Of a stretch of 64,000 bases of DNA, positions 9,072 to 17,155 are shown piece after piece. Position numbers and translations under genes: made by a program. The notes below the pieces were generated by a model that made no database searches, was not told the DNA's origin, and saw only the letters and a list, made by a program, of their open reading frames with translations. Each line of letters opens with the position of its first letter. Within the stretch, counting starts at the first letter, position 1. Source of the DNA: CAVWZH01 sp963765285 (GTDB lineage Bacteria; Acidobacteriota; Terriglobia; Terriglobales; Acidobacteriaceae); contig CAVXVR010000008.1 in assembly GCA_963765285.1 (NCBI GenBank), positions 124,001 through 188,000 of the forward strand, written 5' to 3'.

Positions 9072-9744
9072 CGATCGCAAAATACTGCGGGCACAGGTTC
9101 TGTACACGCTGGGCCATGCAGGCGACGATCCACAGGTGTTGGCCGAGGCCGCAAAGCTTGCGCAACAGGCCCTGGCGGATCCGGCATCGATCGATAGCAC
9201 TCTGGCCAGCACCGTCTTCGCCCTGGCTGCGCAGACTGGGAGTGCGTCATTCTATGACAAGGTCGTGAGCCGTCTGAAGCAAACGTCCTCGCCCGAGGAA
9301 TATTACGTTTTGCTCGACACGCTGGCCCGATTCCGCGATCCCAAACTGCTCTCGCGCACTCTCCGATTTGCCCTGACTCCCGACGTCCGCGGCCAAAATG
9401 TCCCCAAACTGATCTCCGCCGTGATGGAGAACTCCACCGGGCAACGGCTTGCTTGGGATTTTCTGGAGACGCATTGGCAAGAAGTGAGGAAGGCGACGGG
9501 CGAGTTCAACACCATAGAGCTGGTGGAGGCCACCGGATCGTTCTGCGAAGCTGACCTGCGGGACCAGGTGCAGGGATTTTTTGCCAGCCACGAAGTTCCG
9601 TCTGCGGAGCACTCGCTGCATCTGGCGGTCGAACAAATTCGCTATTGCCTCGACCTGAAATCGCAGCAAACGAGCCATCTGGCGGAGTGGCTGGGCCAGC
9701 AGGGCTCGGCGGATAATAAGACCCAGGCCGCTTCCGGACATTAG
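8869..9744 (+). CDS. M1 aminopeptidase fragment with the ERAP1-like C-terminal domain
   Basis: The true in-frame part starts at about 8883 (DFVQGLKQERSRAVVDELTE). It is an alpha-helical repeat domain of about 285 residues resembling the C-terminal domain of ERAP1/PepN-type enzymes (for example SLLDPAAKELGW, FRDPKLLSRTLRFAL, WDFLETHW). On its own it would have no activity; it closes the substrate cavity in the intact enzyme. Confidence 0.75.
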   Translation: METTWDFVQGLKQERSRAVVDELTERLEYIAKYLLTESDRESYQSWLRSLLDPAAKELGWKSYPEESDDRKILRAQVLYTLGHAGDDPQVLAEAAKLAQQALADPASIDSTLASTVFALAAQTGSASFYDKVVSRLKQTSSPEEYYVLLDTLARFRDPKLLSRTLRFALTPDVRGQNVPKLISAVMENSTGQRLAWDFLETHWQEVRKATGEFNTIELVEATGSFCEADLRDQVQGFFASHEVPSAEHSLHLAVEQIRYCLDLKSQQTSHLAEWLGQQGSADNKTQAASGH

Positions 9745-9899
9745 GTTCTGGTTCCAATGCTGCGAGTCTCAAGTATTACTTGCGATCCACCCCTTCGGAA
9801 CAGGTTGCGGCCCGATGGGGCATGCGATCGTTGGGTCTAAGGATCGTGCTCAGCCAAAATCGCAGTTGGGTCACAGTTTGCCACCGGCCGCGCCAAAAA

Positions 9900-9928
9900 T
9901 TGAGTGAATCCGGCGGCGTTGCTATAAT
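9900..9928 (+). promoter_or_regulatory. Promoter of the tRNA-Phe gene
   Basis: TTGAGT at 9900-9905 and a perfect TATAAT at 9923-9928 are separated by exactly 17 bases. Transcription would start near 9935, giving a leader of about 80 bases before the tRNA at 10016. The rest of the 9745-10015 gap shows nothing else I can name. Confidence 0.7.
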
Positions 9929-10015
9929 CAATGCGATTACACGACGCTTCCCGTGTGTTGACTGCTTGATTGGTTGGCGAATCCCGCCAAAGTCCTCGTT
10001 TGTTCAGCACGACGT

Positions 10016-10091
10016 GGCCAGGTAGCTCAGGTGGTAGAGCGCAGCCCTGAAAAGGCTGGCGTCGGCGGTTCAACTCCGTCCCTGGCCACCA
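10016..10091 (+). tRNA. tRNA-Phe (anticodon GAA)
   Basis: A complete cloverleaf can be drawn. The acceptor stem GGCCAGG pairs with CCTGGCC, the D arm is GCTC/GAGC, and the anticodon stem CAGCC/GGCTG encloses loop CTGAAAA, giving anticodon GAA. The T arm is GGCGG-TTCAACT-CCGTC with one G-T pair. The 3' CCA is encoded (10089-10091). It sits alone between the broken aminopeptidase and the hydrogenase island; I see no repeated tRNA 3' end that would mark an integrated element. Confidence 0.95.
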
Positions 10092-10096
10092 TAAGT

Positions 10097-10125
10097 TTGT
10101 CTTGAATTGGTTACCTCCTTTTAAG
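10097..10125 (+). promoter_or_regulatory. Possible promoter of the hydrogenase island
   Basis: TTGTCT (10097-10102) and TTTAAG (10120-10125) are 17 bases apart and lie about 50 bases before the first small gene of the island. The match is four of six in each box, so this is only a candidate. Confidence 0.3.
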
Positions 10126-10173
10126 TCCCAGCCGCATCAAAGCCAGTCGCGGATTACCTTAGGGGGACTCACG

Positions 10174-10293
10174 ATGAGCGCGCTTAAAGCTATTCGAAAT
10201 GTGCTGGGAACGGCAGGCCTGATTCTGGCTGGCTATGTGGTGCTGACCTCTCTGAAGGACTCCTGGCGGTATCTAAGGATCAGCCAGATGTGA
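10174..10293 (+). CDS. Small single-pass membrane protein (DUF6893-like)
   Basis: The ATG at 10174 follows AGGGGGA and gives 39 residues. An N-terminal basic segment is followed by one transmembrane helix (GLILAGYVVLTSL) and a charged tail ending SWRYLRISQM. This resembles the small DUF6893-type proteins I recall from hydrogenase gene clusters; the assignment is from memory. Another small membrane protein in this island (20892-21104) has nearly the same tail, RYLKLRAM. It may anchor or assist the hydrogenase at the membrane, which is an inference. Confidence 0.65.
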   Translation: MSALKAIRNVLGTAGLILAGYVVLTSLKDSWRYLRISQM

Positions 10294-10433
10294 TTGGCTC
10301 TGGACCAGCCGGTTAAGGATGCGGGGCTGGTCGGGGACCGCAATTGGCCTATCGCCTTACGGGGAATTCTGTAGAATACACACCGGGAACGGGCCGGAAA
10401 GCGAGTAGTCACGGGCCCTTCGGAGCGAATCCG

Positions 10434-11474
10434 GTGGCTGACGCTACAACTCGTGCGGGCAACTCTGGTGCTCCGCAACCGATCTCAGAAATCGACATCC
10501 TCTGGATTACGGCCGGCCTCGGCTGCGATGGGGATACGATTGCCATGACTGCGGCCACCCAGCCGAGCCTCGAAGACATCGTGCTCGGCGCCATGCCCTG
10601 GATCCCCAAGGTGCATTTTCATAACCCCTTTCTCGCGCTGGAAAACGGTGAGGATTTTCTGCGGCGTTTCCATCTTGCCGCCGAGGGCAGACTGGAGCCT
10701 TTCATCCTGGTGGTGGAAGGATCTATTCCGAATGAGAACAATAAAGAAGAGGGCTATTGGGCCTCTTTAGGTACGGATCAGAAAACCGGCCAACCGATTA
10801 CTACCTGCGAGTGGATTGATCGGCTCGCGCCCCGCGCCTGGGCGGTGGTGGCGGCAGGAACCTGCGCCACTTACGGCGGGATTCATGCGATGGAAGGGAA
10901 TCCGACCGGTTGCATGGGCCTTCCTGACTATTTGGGATGGAAGTGGAAGTCGACGGGAGACATTCCGATTGTGTGCGTGCCGGGGTGTCCGGTTCAGCCC
11001 GACAATTTCATGGAGACCCTGCTTTATCTTCTTTATATGGCGGCGGGACGCGCGCCGATGATTCCATTGGATGAGGCTCTGCGTCCGAAGTGGCTGTTCA
11101 GTGCGACAGTTCACGAGGGTTGCGATCGTGGAGGATACTACGAGCAGGGCGAGTTTGCCGAAGAGTACGGATCGCATCTCTGCATCGTGAAGCTGGGCTG
11201 TTGGGGCCCGGTGGTGCAGTGTAACGTCGGCAAGCGGGGATGGATGGGCGGGATCGGCGGCTGCCCCAACGTCGGCGGTATTTGCATCGGCTGCACCATG
11301 CCGGGGTTTCCGGACAAATTCATGCCCTTTATGGACCAGCCGCCGGGCTCGCTTTTGTCATCGAATGCAGTGATGACTTACGGCCGAGCGATCCACGCCT
11401 TGCGGAGATTTACCCAGTCGTCGCTGAACAAGGAACCAAGCTGGCGGCGGAAAACTGCGAAGCCCGGCGCGTAG
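10434..11474 (+). CDS. hhyS: [NiFe]-hydrogenase small subunit, group 1h type, first copy
   Basis: A GTG at 10434, eight bases after GGAG, gives 346 residues; a TTG at 10344 is an alternative. The protein is the electron-transfer subunit carrying the iron-sulfur clusters. All likely cluster ligands of the second copy are kept: LGCDGD, GTCATYGG, NPTGCMG, PGCPVQP, HEGCDR, LGCWGP, GGCPNVGG and CIGCTMP. The LGCDGD motif (Cys plus nearby Asp) is typical of the oxygen-tolerant high-affinity group 1h/5. There is no Tat signal, as in that group. It has no large subunit directly beside it: a histidine kinase and response regulator follow, then the second small subunit with its large subunit. Confidence 0.9.
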   Translation: MADATTRAGNSGAPQPISEIDILWITAGLGCDGDTIAMTAATQPSLEDIVLGAMPWIPKVHFHNPFLALENGEDFLRRFHLAAEGRLEPFILVVEGSIPNENNKEEGYWASLGTDQKTGQPITTCEWIDRLAPRAWAVVAAGTCATYGGIHAMEGNPTGCMGLPDYLGWKWKSTGDIPIVCVPGCPVQPDNFMETLLYLLYMAAGRAPMIPLDEALRPKWLFSATVHEGCDRGGYYEQGEFAEEYGSHLCIVKLGCWGPVVQCNVGKRGWMGGIGGCPNVGGICIGCTMPGFPDKFMPFMDQPPGSLLSSNAVMTYGRAIHALRRFTQSSLNKEPSWRRKTAKPGA

Positions 11475-11502
11475 TCGCCGGAAATTTTTTGAGGTCTGAA
11501 AT

Positions 11503-13116
11503 ATGGTCTCTTCATGGAGCCTGGAACGGCTCGCGCCGGTCGAATCAGAGGTCCCGGAAAGTCTTAGTCCGGCGGAGGCGGAGGACCTTCTGGTGAATCT
11601 GGCGGCGGTATTTTTGGGGAACTCTGACGCGGTGCCGGCCCCACCCGGTCTGCTTGAAGAAGATGAGGCAGAACAACATCTGCCGAAAGCCGACGCGATC
11701 TACCGGGCGTTGGTGGAACAGATTCCCGCTGTGGTCTTCATGGCCCACCTCGATCGCGGCATCGGGGAGGCGTATGTGAGTCCGCAGATCCAGGAGACGC
11801 TAGGGTTTTCCCAGGAAGAATGGCTGGAGGATCCCATTCGCTGGTACCAGCAGATCCATCCCGATGACAAGCAGCGCTGGAGCGTAGAGGCGGCGCAAAT
11901 GTTTCTTTCCGGCACGCCGCTCCGTTCTGCCTACCGCGTACTGGCCCGCGACGGCCGCACCGTCTGGTTTCACTGTGAAGCCAAAATGATCCGGCGTAAG
12001 GACGGGCGCCCGTGGTTTATCCACGGCGTGGGTTTCGACATTACGGAACTCAAGCGCACCGAAGAAGCCCTGCAAGAGGAAAGAAACGTAGTTTCGACCA
12101 TCCTGCACACCGTGGGCGCGCTGGTTGTAGTTCTTGACCCGGAAGGGCGAATCGTCCGCTTCAACCGTGCCTGTGAGCAGACTTCTGGTTATTCCTTCGC
12201 CGAAGTGCAGGGAAAATACTTTTGGGATTTGTGCGTGGTTCCGGAAGAAGCAGAACGTTTCAAGATCATCGTCGAACAGCTGCGCATGGACCACAGCGCC
12301 AAGGAGTATGAAACTTCCTGGGTCACTCGCGACGGCGCGCAGCGGCTGATTGCATGGTCGAGCACTGTGCTGCCGTGCGACGATGCCACTCCGGCTTACA
12401 TTATTGCTACCGGAATTGACATCACCGAGCGCAAGCGTCTGGAAAAGGCCATCCTGAAAATCAGCGCCGACGAACAGCGGCGCATTGGCCAGGACCTTCA
12501 TGATGGCCTGGGCCAGCATCTTACCGGCATCGCCTTCATGAGCAAAGTTCAGCAGCGCAAACTCACCGAGAAGGGCTGGGAGGAAGCGGCCGATGCGGCC
12601 AGAATTGTTAAGCTGGTGAACGAAGCCATCAACAAGACCCGCGAACTGGCCCACGGCCTCCTGCCCGTGGTTTCAGATTCTGAAGGACTCATGTCCGCGC
12701 TTAAGAGGTGGGCGGCGGAAGTGGAGGATCTGTTCGCAATTTCCTGCCGCTTCGGCTGTGATGAGCCGGTGCTGATCCACGATTCCGGCATGTCCACTCA
12801 CCTCTACCGTATCGCGCAGGAAGCCGTGAATAACGCCATACGACATGGTCACGCCGGCGAGATTCTAATTACTCTTTCATCGCGCGATGGCAGTGGTACG
12901 CTGGTGATTGAGGACGACGGCCCGGGCCTTCCTGAGATGCCGGCCAATCATCTGGGCATGGGTCTGCAAATCATGAGTTATCGAGCTCGCATGATTGGTG
13001 GATCATTGAAGGTGCAACGAGGCAAAATCTGCGGGGCTACGGTGACTTGTACATTTCCACTTAACGCCAACCTCGAAACGCAGGCTAACCATGATCACCA
13101 GGCAGATGCAAAATAA
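11503..13116 (+). CDS. PAS-PAS sensor histidine kinase (NarX/HisKA_3 type)
   Basis: The 537-residue protein has no transmembrane segment and is probably cytoplasmic. Residues ~65-185 are a PAS domain with PAC end (WFIHGVGFDITELKR), and ~190-310 a second PAS (GALVVVLDPEGRIVRFNRAC). The dimerisation/phosphoacceptor domain reads EQRRIGQDLHDGLGQHLTG, with the acceptor His at about residue 333. The ATPase domain has the N box (AQEAVNNAIRHGHA) and G boxes (EDDGPGLP, LGMGLQIMSY). It overlaps the response regulator gene by 26 bases. Its place between two hydrogenase small-subunit genes suggests control of hydrogenase expression by redox state, oxygen or H2; the ligand cannot be read from sequence. 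Confidence 0.92.
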   Translation: MVSSWSLERLAPVESEVPESLSPAEAEDLLVNLAAVFLGNSDAVPAPPGLLEEDEAEQHLPKADAIYRALVEQIPAVVFMAHLDRGIGEAYVSPQIQETLGFSQEEWLEDPIRWYQQIHPDDKQRWSVEAAQMFLSGTPLRSAYRVLARDGRTVWFHCEAKMIRRKDGRPWFIHGVGFDITELKRTEEALQEERNVVSTILHTVGALVVVLDPEGRIVRFNRACEQTSGYSFAEVQGKYFWDLCVVPEEAERFKIIVEQLRMDHSAKEYETSWVTRDGAQRLIAWSSTVLPCDDATPAYIIATGIDITERKRLEKAILKISADEQRRIGQDLHDGLGQHLTGIAFMSKVQQRKLTEKGWEEAADAARIVKLVNEAINKTRELAHGLLPVVSDSEGLMSALKRWAAEVEDLFAISCRFGCDEPVLIHDSGMSTHLYRIAQEAVNNAIRHGHAGEILITLSSRDGSGTLVIEDDGPGLPEMPANHLGMGLQIMSYRARMIGGSLKVQRGKICGATVTCTFPLNANLETQANHDHQADAK

Positions 13117-13780
13117 CGTGGCGGCAAAACGAAGAGTATTTCTGGTCGACGACCATCCGATCGTGCGCCAGGGATTGATGTTGCTGATTAATCAGGAGCC
13201 CGATTTGACGGTTTGTGGCCAGGCCGAAGATATGCAATCGGCGTTGCAGGCGATTCCTGACGCCAGGCCGGAGATCATGGTGGTGGACATCTCCCTCAAT
13301 GGCCCTGACGGGCTGGAGCTGCTGAAGAATATCAGAATGAAACATCCGGTCATGCCGGTGCTGATTCTTTCCATGCACGATGAATCAATTTACGCCGAGC
13401 GGGCACTGCGGGCGGGCGCGAACGGCTACATCATGAAGCAGGAGGCTACCGATAAGGTGCTCACTGCTCTGCGACGGATTCTGAACGGGGAAATTTACGT
13501 CAGCGATCGGGTGGGCAGTACCATGCTGCAGCACTACGTTCGCGGCACCAGTCTTGCCACGCAATCTTCCGTGGCGGAACTCACGGACCGCGAGCTGGAA
13601 GTTTTCCGCTTGATCGGCGAAGGCCATAGCACGCGGCAGATTGCGGAGGAACTCCACTTAAGCGTCAAGACTGTTGAGTCTTACCAGGCTCACATCAAAG
13701 AGAAACTTTCGCTGCGGAGCGCCCGCGAGCTGGTGCAGCATGCGATTGAGTGGACGGTGAGCGAGAAGAAGACGGCATAG
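13091..13780 (+). CDS. NarL/FixJ-family response regulator
   Basis: The receiver domain has the acidic pair in FLVDDHPIVRQG, the phosphoacceptor Asp in MVVDISLNGPDG (about residue 66), Ser in LILSMHD and Lys in GYIMKQEA. The C-terminal LuxR-type helix-turn-helix reads LTDRELEVFRLIGEGHSTRQ then LHLSVKTVESYQAHIKEKL. It overlaps the 3' end of the kinase gene, so the pair is translationally coupled and almost certainly cognate. It ends 375 bases before the second small-subunit gene, whose promoter is a natural target. An ATG at 13106 is an equally good start. Confidence 0.92.
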   Translation: MITRQMQNNVAAKRRVFLVDDHPIVRQGLMLLINQEPDLTVCGQAEDMQSALQAIPDARPEIMVVDISLNGPDGLELLKNIRMKHPVMPVLILSMHDESIYAERALRAGANGYIMKQEATDKVLTALRRILNGEIYVSDRVGSTMLQHYVRGTSLATQSSVAELTDRELEVFRLIGEGHSTRQIAEELHLSVKTVESYQAHIKEKLSLRSARELVQHAIEWTVSEKKTA

Positions 13781-13786
13781 TTGCGG

Positions 13787-13845
13787 GGAGGAATCTGCTT
13801 TTCTTGCATGTGACCCAGAGCTCTCGGGCAACAGCAGATTCCTCC
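13787..13845. repeat. Inverted repeat in the gap before hhyS-hhyL, possibly a dispersed intergenic element
   Basis: GGAGGAATCTGCT (13787-13799) and its exact complement AGCAGATTCCTCC (13833-13845) enclose a 33-base loop. The right arm continues into CTTCGCTGCGCTCATCG and GGAATGACA. I recall similar AGATTCCTC...GGAATGAC sequences between genes in Acidobacteriota, so this may be one copy of a dispersed repeat. It could also end the regulator transcript, although no T-run follows. The rest of the gap (13846-14154) must hold the promoter for hhyS-hhyL. I looked for a sigma-54 GG-N10-GC pair and found none. Confidence 0.5.
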
Positions 13846-14154
13846 TCTTCGCTGCGCTCATCGTTGGAATGACAAAGGAAATTGCCTTCATCAGGGATTC
13901 CCCGACCGCTGCCGGCGTACTTCCTTGGCGAAATAAAACAGGGCAGTCCCCCTTGAAACCACTCCGCAACAGGTTGATTCTACAGTCCGATCTGGAATTC
14001 TGATTACGGCAATCGAATTGGCCGCGACATTTCCCAGATTGAGATTGAAAGTGTAGTGTGCGCTCGAGAAGACACATGCACCGGCCAGCCATCCGCCCGC
14101 GAAATCCCGTCATCTTGATCTCAGTCAACTTTGATTCGAAAGGAGCGTCCAGCT

Positions 14155-15219
14155 ATGGGAACAGCTACGGTACCGTACGGTCGCAGCACGCAGAAAGCGC
14201 CCGCCGTTAAAGAGGTACACATACTCTGGATCACGGCCGGCCTCGGTTGTGACGGAGACTCGGTCTCCATTACCGCAGCTACCCAGCCCAGCGTGGAAGA
14301 TGTCTTGCTGGGAGCTATTCCCGGCTTACCGAAAGTTCATCTCCACAATCCCGTGCTGGCGGTGGAAGTCGGTGATGACTTCATGAAGTTTTTTTATCAG
14401 GCGTGGGAAGGCAAGTTAGAGCCGTTCGTTCTCGTAGTTGAAGGCTCGATACCGAATGAGAAGATCAAAAAGGAAGGCTACTGGGCTGGTATGGGCACCG
14501 ATCCCAATACCAAGCAGCCAATCACCACCAACGAGTGGATCGACCGGCTTGCGCCGAAAGCCCTGGCTGTGGTTGCCATTGGCACTTGCGCCACCTACGG
14601 CGGCATCCACGCGATGGAAGGGAACCCGACGGGTTGTATGGGCCTGGCTGACTATCTTGGCTGGGACTGGCGCTCGAAGGCCGGGCTGCCCATTGTGAAC
14701 GTTCCAGGATGTCCGGTGCAGCCTGACAATTTTATGGAGACGGTGCTCTACCTTCTCTATCAAGTCGCGGGCCTCGCTCCCATGATTCCTCTGGACGATC
14801 AACTTCGCCCCACCTGGCTGTTCGGTAACACCGTGCATGATGGGTGCGATCGCGCCGGCTACTACGAGCAGGGTGACTTCGCCGAAGTTTATGGTTCTCC
14901 CAAATGCATCGTGAAGCTGGGATGCTGGGGCCCGGTGGTCAATTGCAACGTGCCCAAGCGGGGATGGATGGCCGGAATTGGCGGATGTCCGAACGTGGGC
15001 GGAATCTGCATTGGCTGCACTATGCCCGGATTCCCCGACAAGTTCATGCCCTTCATGGATGAACCGCCTGGCGCCAGAGTTTCGACCGGCAGCATCGGCG
15101 TCTACGGACGAGCGATCCGCGCGCTGCGTGGGATTACGCAGGCCACTGTCAATAAAGAACCGAAGTGGCGGCATCCACGGCCAGAACTCACCACGGGTTA
15201 TCACGCCAGATCGTACTAA
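14155..15219 (+). CDS. hhyS: [NiFe]-hydrogenase small subunit, group 1h, second copy
   Basis: The ATG at 14155 follows AAAGGAG and gives 354 residues. It carries the same cluster motifs as the first copy (LGCDGD, GTCATYGG, PGCPVQP, LGCWGP, GGCPNVGG, CIGCTMP), with roughly 70% identity by eye. It has a longer C-terminal tail ending in GYHARSY. The large-subunit gene follows after 54 bases, so this is the obvious structural partner. The enzyme would oxidise H2 at very low concentration and pass electrons to the quinone pool or respiratory chain, as known for group 1h enzymes of Actinobacteria and Acidobacteria. No Tat signal is present, so the enzyme should be cytoplasmic or on the inner face of the membrane. 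Confidence 0.96.
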   Translation: MGTATVPYGRSTQKAPAVKEVHILWITAGLGCDGDSVSITAATQPSVEDVLLGAIPGLPKVHLHNPVLAVEVGDDFMKFFYQAWEGKLEPFVLVVEGSIPNEKIKKEGYWAGMGTDPNTKQPITTNEWIDRLAPKALAVVAIGTCATYGGIHAMEGNPTGCMGLADYLGWDWRSKAGLPIVNVPGCPVQPDNFMETVLYLLYQVAGLAPMIPLDDQLRPTWLFGNTVHDGCDRAGYYEQGDFAEVYGSPKCIVKLGCWGPVVNCNVPKRGWMAGIGGCPNVGGICIGCTMPGFPDKFMPFMDEPPGARVSTGSIGVYGRAIRALRGITQATVNKEPKWRHPRPELTTGYHARSY

Positions 15220-15273
15220 TGACGAAGTTTGCTTGGAACTTGAGAGCTCGAGAACAATAAAAGGAGCGACACT

Positions 15274-17070
15274 ATGAGCACGATCACTGCACCGACGAAA
15301 GACGTTCCCAGCAAATCGAAGAATCTGGTGGAGATGAATTGGGACCCGATCACGCGCATCGTCGGCAGCCTGGGCATCTTCACCAAGATTGATTTTGACG
15401 CGAAAAAAGTGGCGACGTGTCACAGCACGTCTTCGATTTTTCGCGGCTACAGCATTTTCATGAAGGGCAAAGATCCGCGCGACGCCCACTTCATCACCAG
15501 CCGCATCTGCGGTATTTGTGGGGACAACCACGCCACCTGCGCCACTTATGCGCAGAACATGGCGTTTGGCGTGCGGCCGCCGCACATCGCGGAATGGATC
15601 GTCAACCTCGGCGAGGCCGCCGAGTACATGTTCGACCACAACATCTTCCAGGACAATCTGGTCGGCGTCGACTTCTGCGAGCAGATGGTGAAGGAGACCA
15701 ATCCCAAGGTATGGGCGAAGGCGCAGTCGACGCCGGCCCCGCACTCCAACGATCACGGCTTCAAGACCATCGCGGACATCATGACCGCGCTCAATCCCTT
15801 TACCGGCTCGTTTTACCTGGAAGCGCTGCAGATGAGCCGCATGACGCGCGAGATGTTCTGCCTGATGGAAGGGCGGCACGTGCACCCGTCTACGCTGTAT
15901 CCCGGCGGTGTGGGGACGGTGCCGACCGTCCAACTGTTCACCGATTACATCGTCAGGCTCATGAAGTATGTCGAGTTCATGAAGAAAGTCCTGCCGCTGC
16001 ACGACGATTTGTTCGATTTCTTCTATAACGCGCTGCCGGGATATGAAGAGGTGGGGAAGCGCAGGATTCTGCTGGGTTGCTGGGGTTCGTTCAACGATCC
16101 TGAGCATTGCGACTACACCTACAAGAACATGACGGCGTGGGGCCGCAAGATGTTCGTCACGCCCGGCGTCGTCGTGGACGGCAAGCTGGTTACCACTGAC
16201 CTGGTGGACATCAATCTCAATATCCGCATTCTGTTGGGCAGTTCCTACTACGACGACTGGAAGAATGCGGAAACATTCGTGAAGACCGATCCGCTGGGAA
16301 ATCCGGTGGATAAAAACCATCCGTGGAACCAGACGACGATCCCTCATCCGCAAAAGCGCGACTTTGCGGGCAAATATACGTGGGTAATGTCTCCGCGCTG
16401 GTTCGACAAACGAACCGGCGATCATCTCGCTTTGGATACCGGCGGCGGCCCCATCGCCCGCCTGTGGGCGACGGCGCTGGCTGGGCTCGTGGACATCGGC
16501 TACATCAAAGCTACCGGCAAGAGTGTGAAGATTTACTTGCCAAAAACGATGTCCAAGCCCGAGGTCGAGTTCGAATGGAAAATTCCCCAGTGGAGCAATG
16601 CCATTGAGCGCGACCGTGCTCGGACGTATTTTCAAGCCTATGCCGCAGCCTGCGCGCTGCACTTTGCAGAGAAGGCGCTGGAAGAACTTCATGCCGGAAA
16701 GACCCGCACCTGGTCGGACTTCAAAGTGCCGGAAGAGGCCATTGGCTGCGGCTTCCACGAGGCGGTCCGCGGCGTGCTTTCGCACCATGTGGTGATTCGC
16801 AAGGGCAAGATCGCCAATTACCACCCTTATCCACCGACGCCGTGGAACGCCAACCCACGCGACATCTACGGCACACCCGGGCCGTACGAGGATGCGGTGC
16901 AGAATACGCCCATTTTCGAGGAGAACGGCCCGGACAAATTCAAAGGCATAGACATCATGCGCGCGGTGCGCAGCTTTGATCCGTGCCTGCCCTGCGGAGT
17001 GCACATGTATCTGGGAGGGGGCAAGGTTTTGAAGACCCACCACTCCCCGATGTTCGGCGTTCACTCTTAA
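15274..17070 (+). CDS. hhyL: [NiFe]-hydrogenase large subunit, group 1h
   Basis: The 598-residue protein holds the Ni-Fe active site. The L1 motif RICGICGDNHATC has Cys79 and Cys82, and the L2 motif DPCLPCGVHM has Cys571 and Cys574; these four bind the metals. The opening MNWDPITRIVGSLGI is typical. A 21-residue tail after the His of GVH would be cut off by the maturation protease encoded at 20031, so the enzyme depends on that gene and on hypABCDEF downstream. L1 and L2 fit group 1h. The gene has a good AAAGGAG site before ATG 15274. Confidence 0.97.
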   Translation: MSTITAPTKDVPSKSKNLVEMNWDPITRIVGSLGIFTKIDFDAKKVATCHSTSSIFRGYSIFMKGKDPRDAHFITSRICGICGDNHATCATYAQNMAFGVRPPHIAEWIVNLGEAAEYMFDHNIFQDNLVGVDFCEQMVKETNPKVWAKAQSTPAPHSNDHGFKTIADIMTALNPFTGSFYLEALQMSRMTREMFCLMEGRHVHPSTLYPGGVGTVPTVQLFTDYIVRLMKYVEFMKKVLPLHDDLFDFFYNALPGYEEVGKRRILLGCWGSFNDPEHCDYTYKNMTAWGRKMFVTPGVVVDGKLVTTDLVDINLNIRILLGSSYYDDWKNAETFVKTDPLGNPVDKNHPWNQTTIPHPQKRDFAGKYTWVMSPRWFDKRTGDHLALDTGGGPIARLWATALAGLVDIGYIKATGKSVKIYLPKTMSKPEVEFEWKIPQWSNAIERDRARTYFQAYAAACALHFAEKALEELHAGKTRTWSDFKVPEEAIGCGFHEAVRGVLSHHVVIRKGKIANYHPYPPTPWNANPRDIYGTPGPYEDAVQNTPIFEENGPDKFKGIDIMRAVRSFDPCLPCGVHMYLGGGKVLKTHHSPMFGVHS

Positions 17071-17089
17071 TCGAGCGGGACATTTCCAT

Positions 17090-17121
17090 GGAGTGAGGGT
17101 TATATTTGTGGCCTTCACTCC
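17090..17121. other. Stem-loop between hhyL and the NifU-like gene
   Basis: GGAGTGA (17090-17096) pairs with TCACTCC (17115-17121), with two more G-C pairs possible inside after a one-base bulge. It lies 20 bases after the hhyL stop and is not followed by a T-run. An mRNA-stabilising or partly terminating hairpin that raises structural-gene transcript over accessory genes is possible. Confidence 0.4.
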
Positions 17122-17155
17122 TTAACTTTCTCAGAAGGGTTTGCTCGAAAACATT

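Larger units (their letters stand above)
7100..9744 (+). pseudogene. M1-family aminopeptidase, interrupted by two single-base frameshifts
   Basis: Three consecutive reading frames together encode one M1 zinc aminopeptidase of about 880 residues. The first part starts at ATG 7100 with a signal peptide ending near SGAAA and continues through the beta-sheet domain to CFDEPAYKATF. The frame then moves by one base at the TTT run 7583-7585: removing one T restores CFDEPAYKATFDITIV. The second move is at the GGG run 8882-8884: removing one G joins IGDYL to DFVQGLKQE. Without the two extra bases the whole length is divisible by three and free of stops. Either the gene is decaying or the sequence has two insertion errors. 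The export signal suggests periplasmic peptide degradation. Confidence 0.85.

Noticed and set aside
10016..10091. tRNA-Phe as an integration site of the hydrogenase island
   Set aside because: I found no integrase gene and no repeat of the tRNA 3' end in the window.
13781..14154. Sigma-54 promoter before hhyS-hhyL
   Set aside because: No GG-N10-GC pair with reasonable flanks was found, and the adjacent regulator is NarL-type, not an NtrC-type activator.
14416..17118. A 900-codon open frame on the minus strand opposite hhyS and hhyL
   Set aside because: It mirrors the codon positions of two strongly conserved plus-strand genes in GC-rich DNA. Its translation is Arg/His/Val-rich without domain features.
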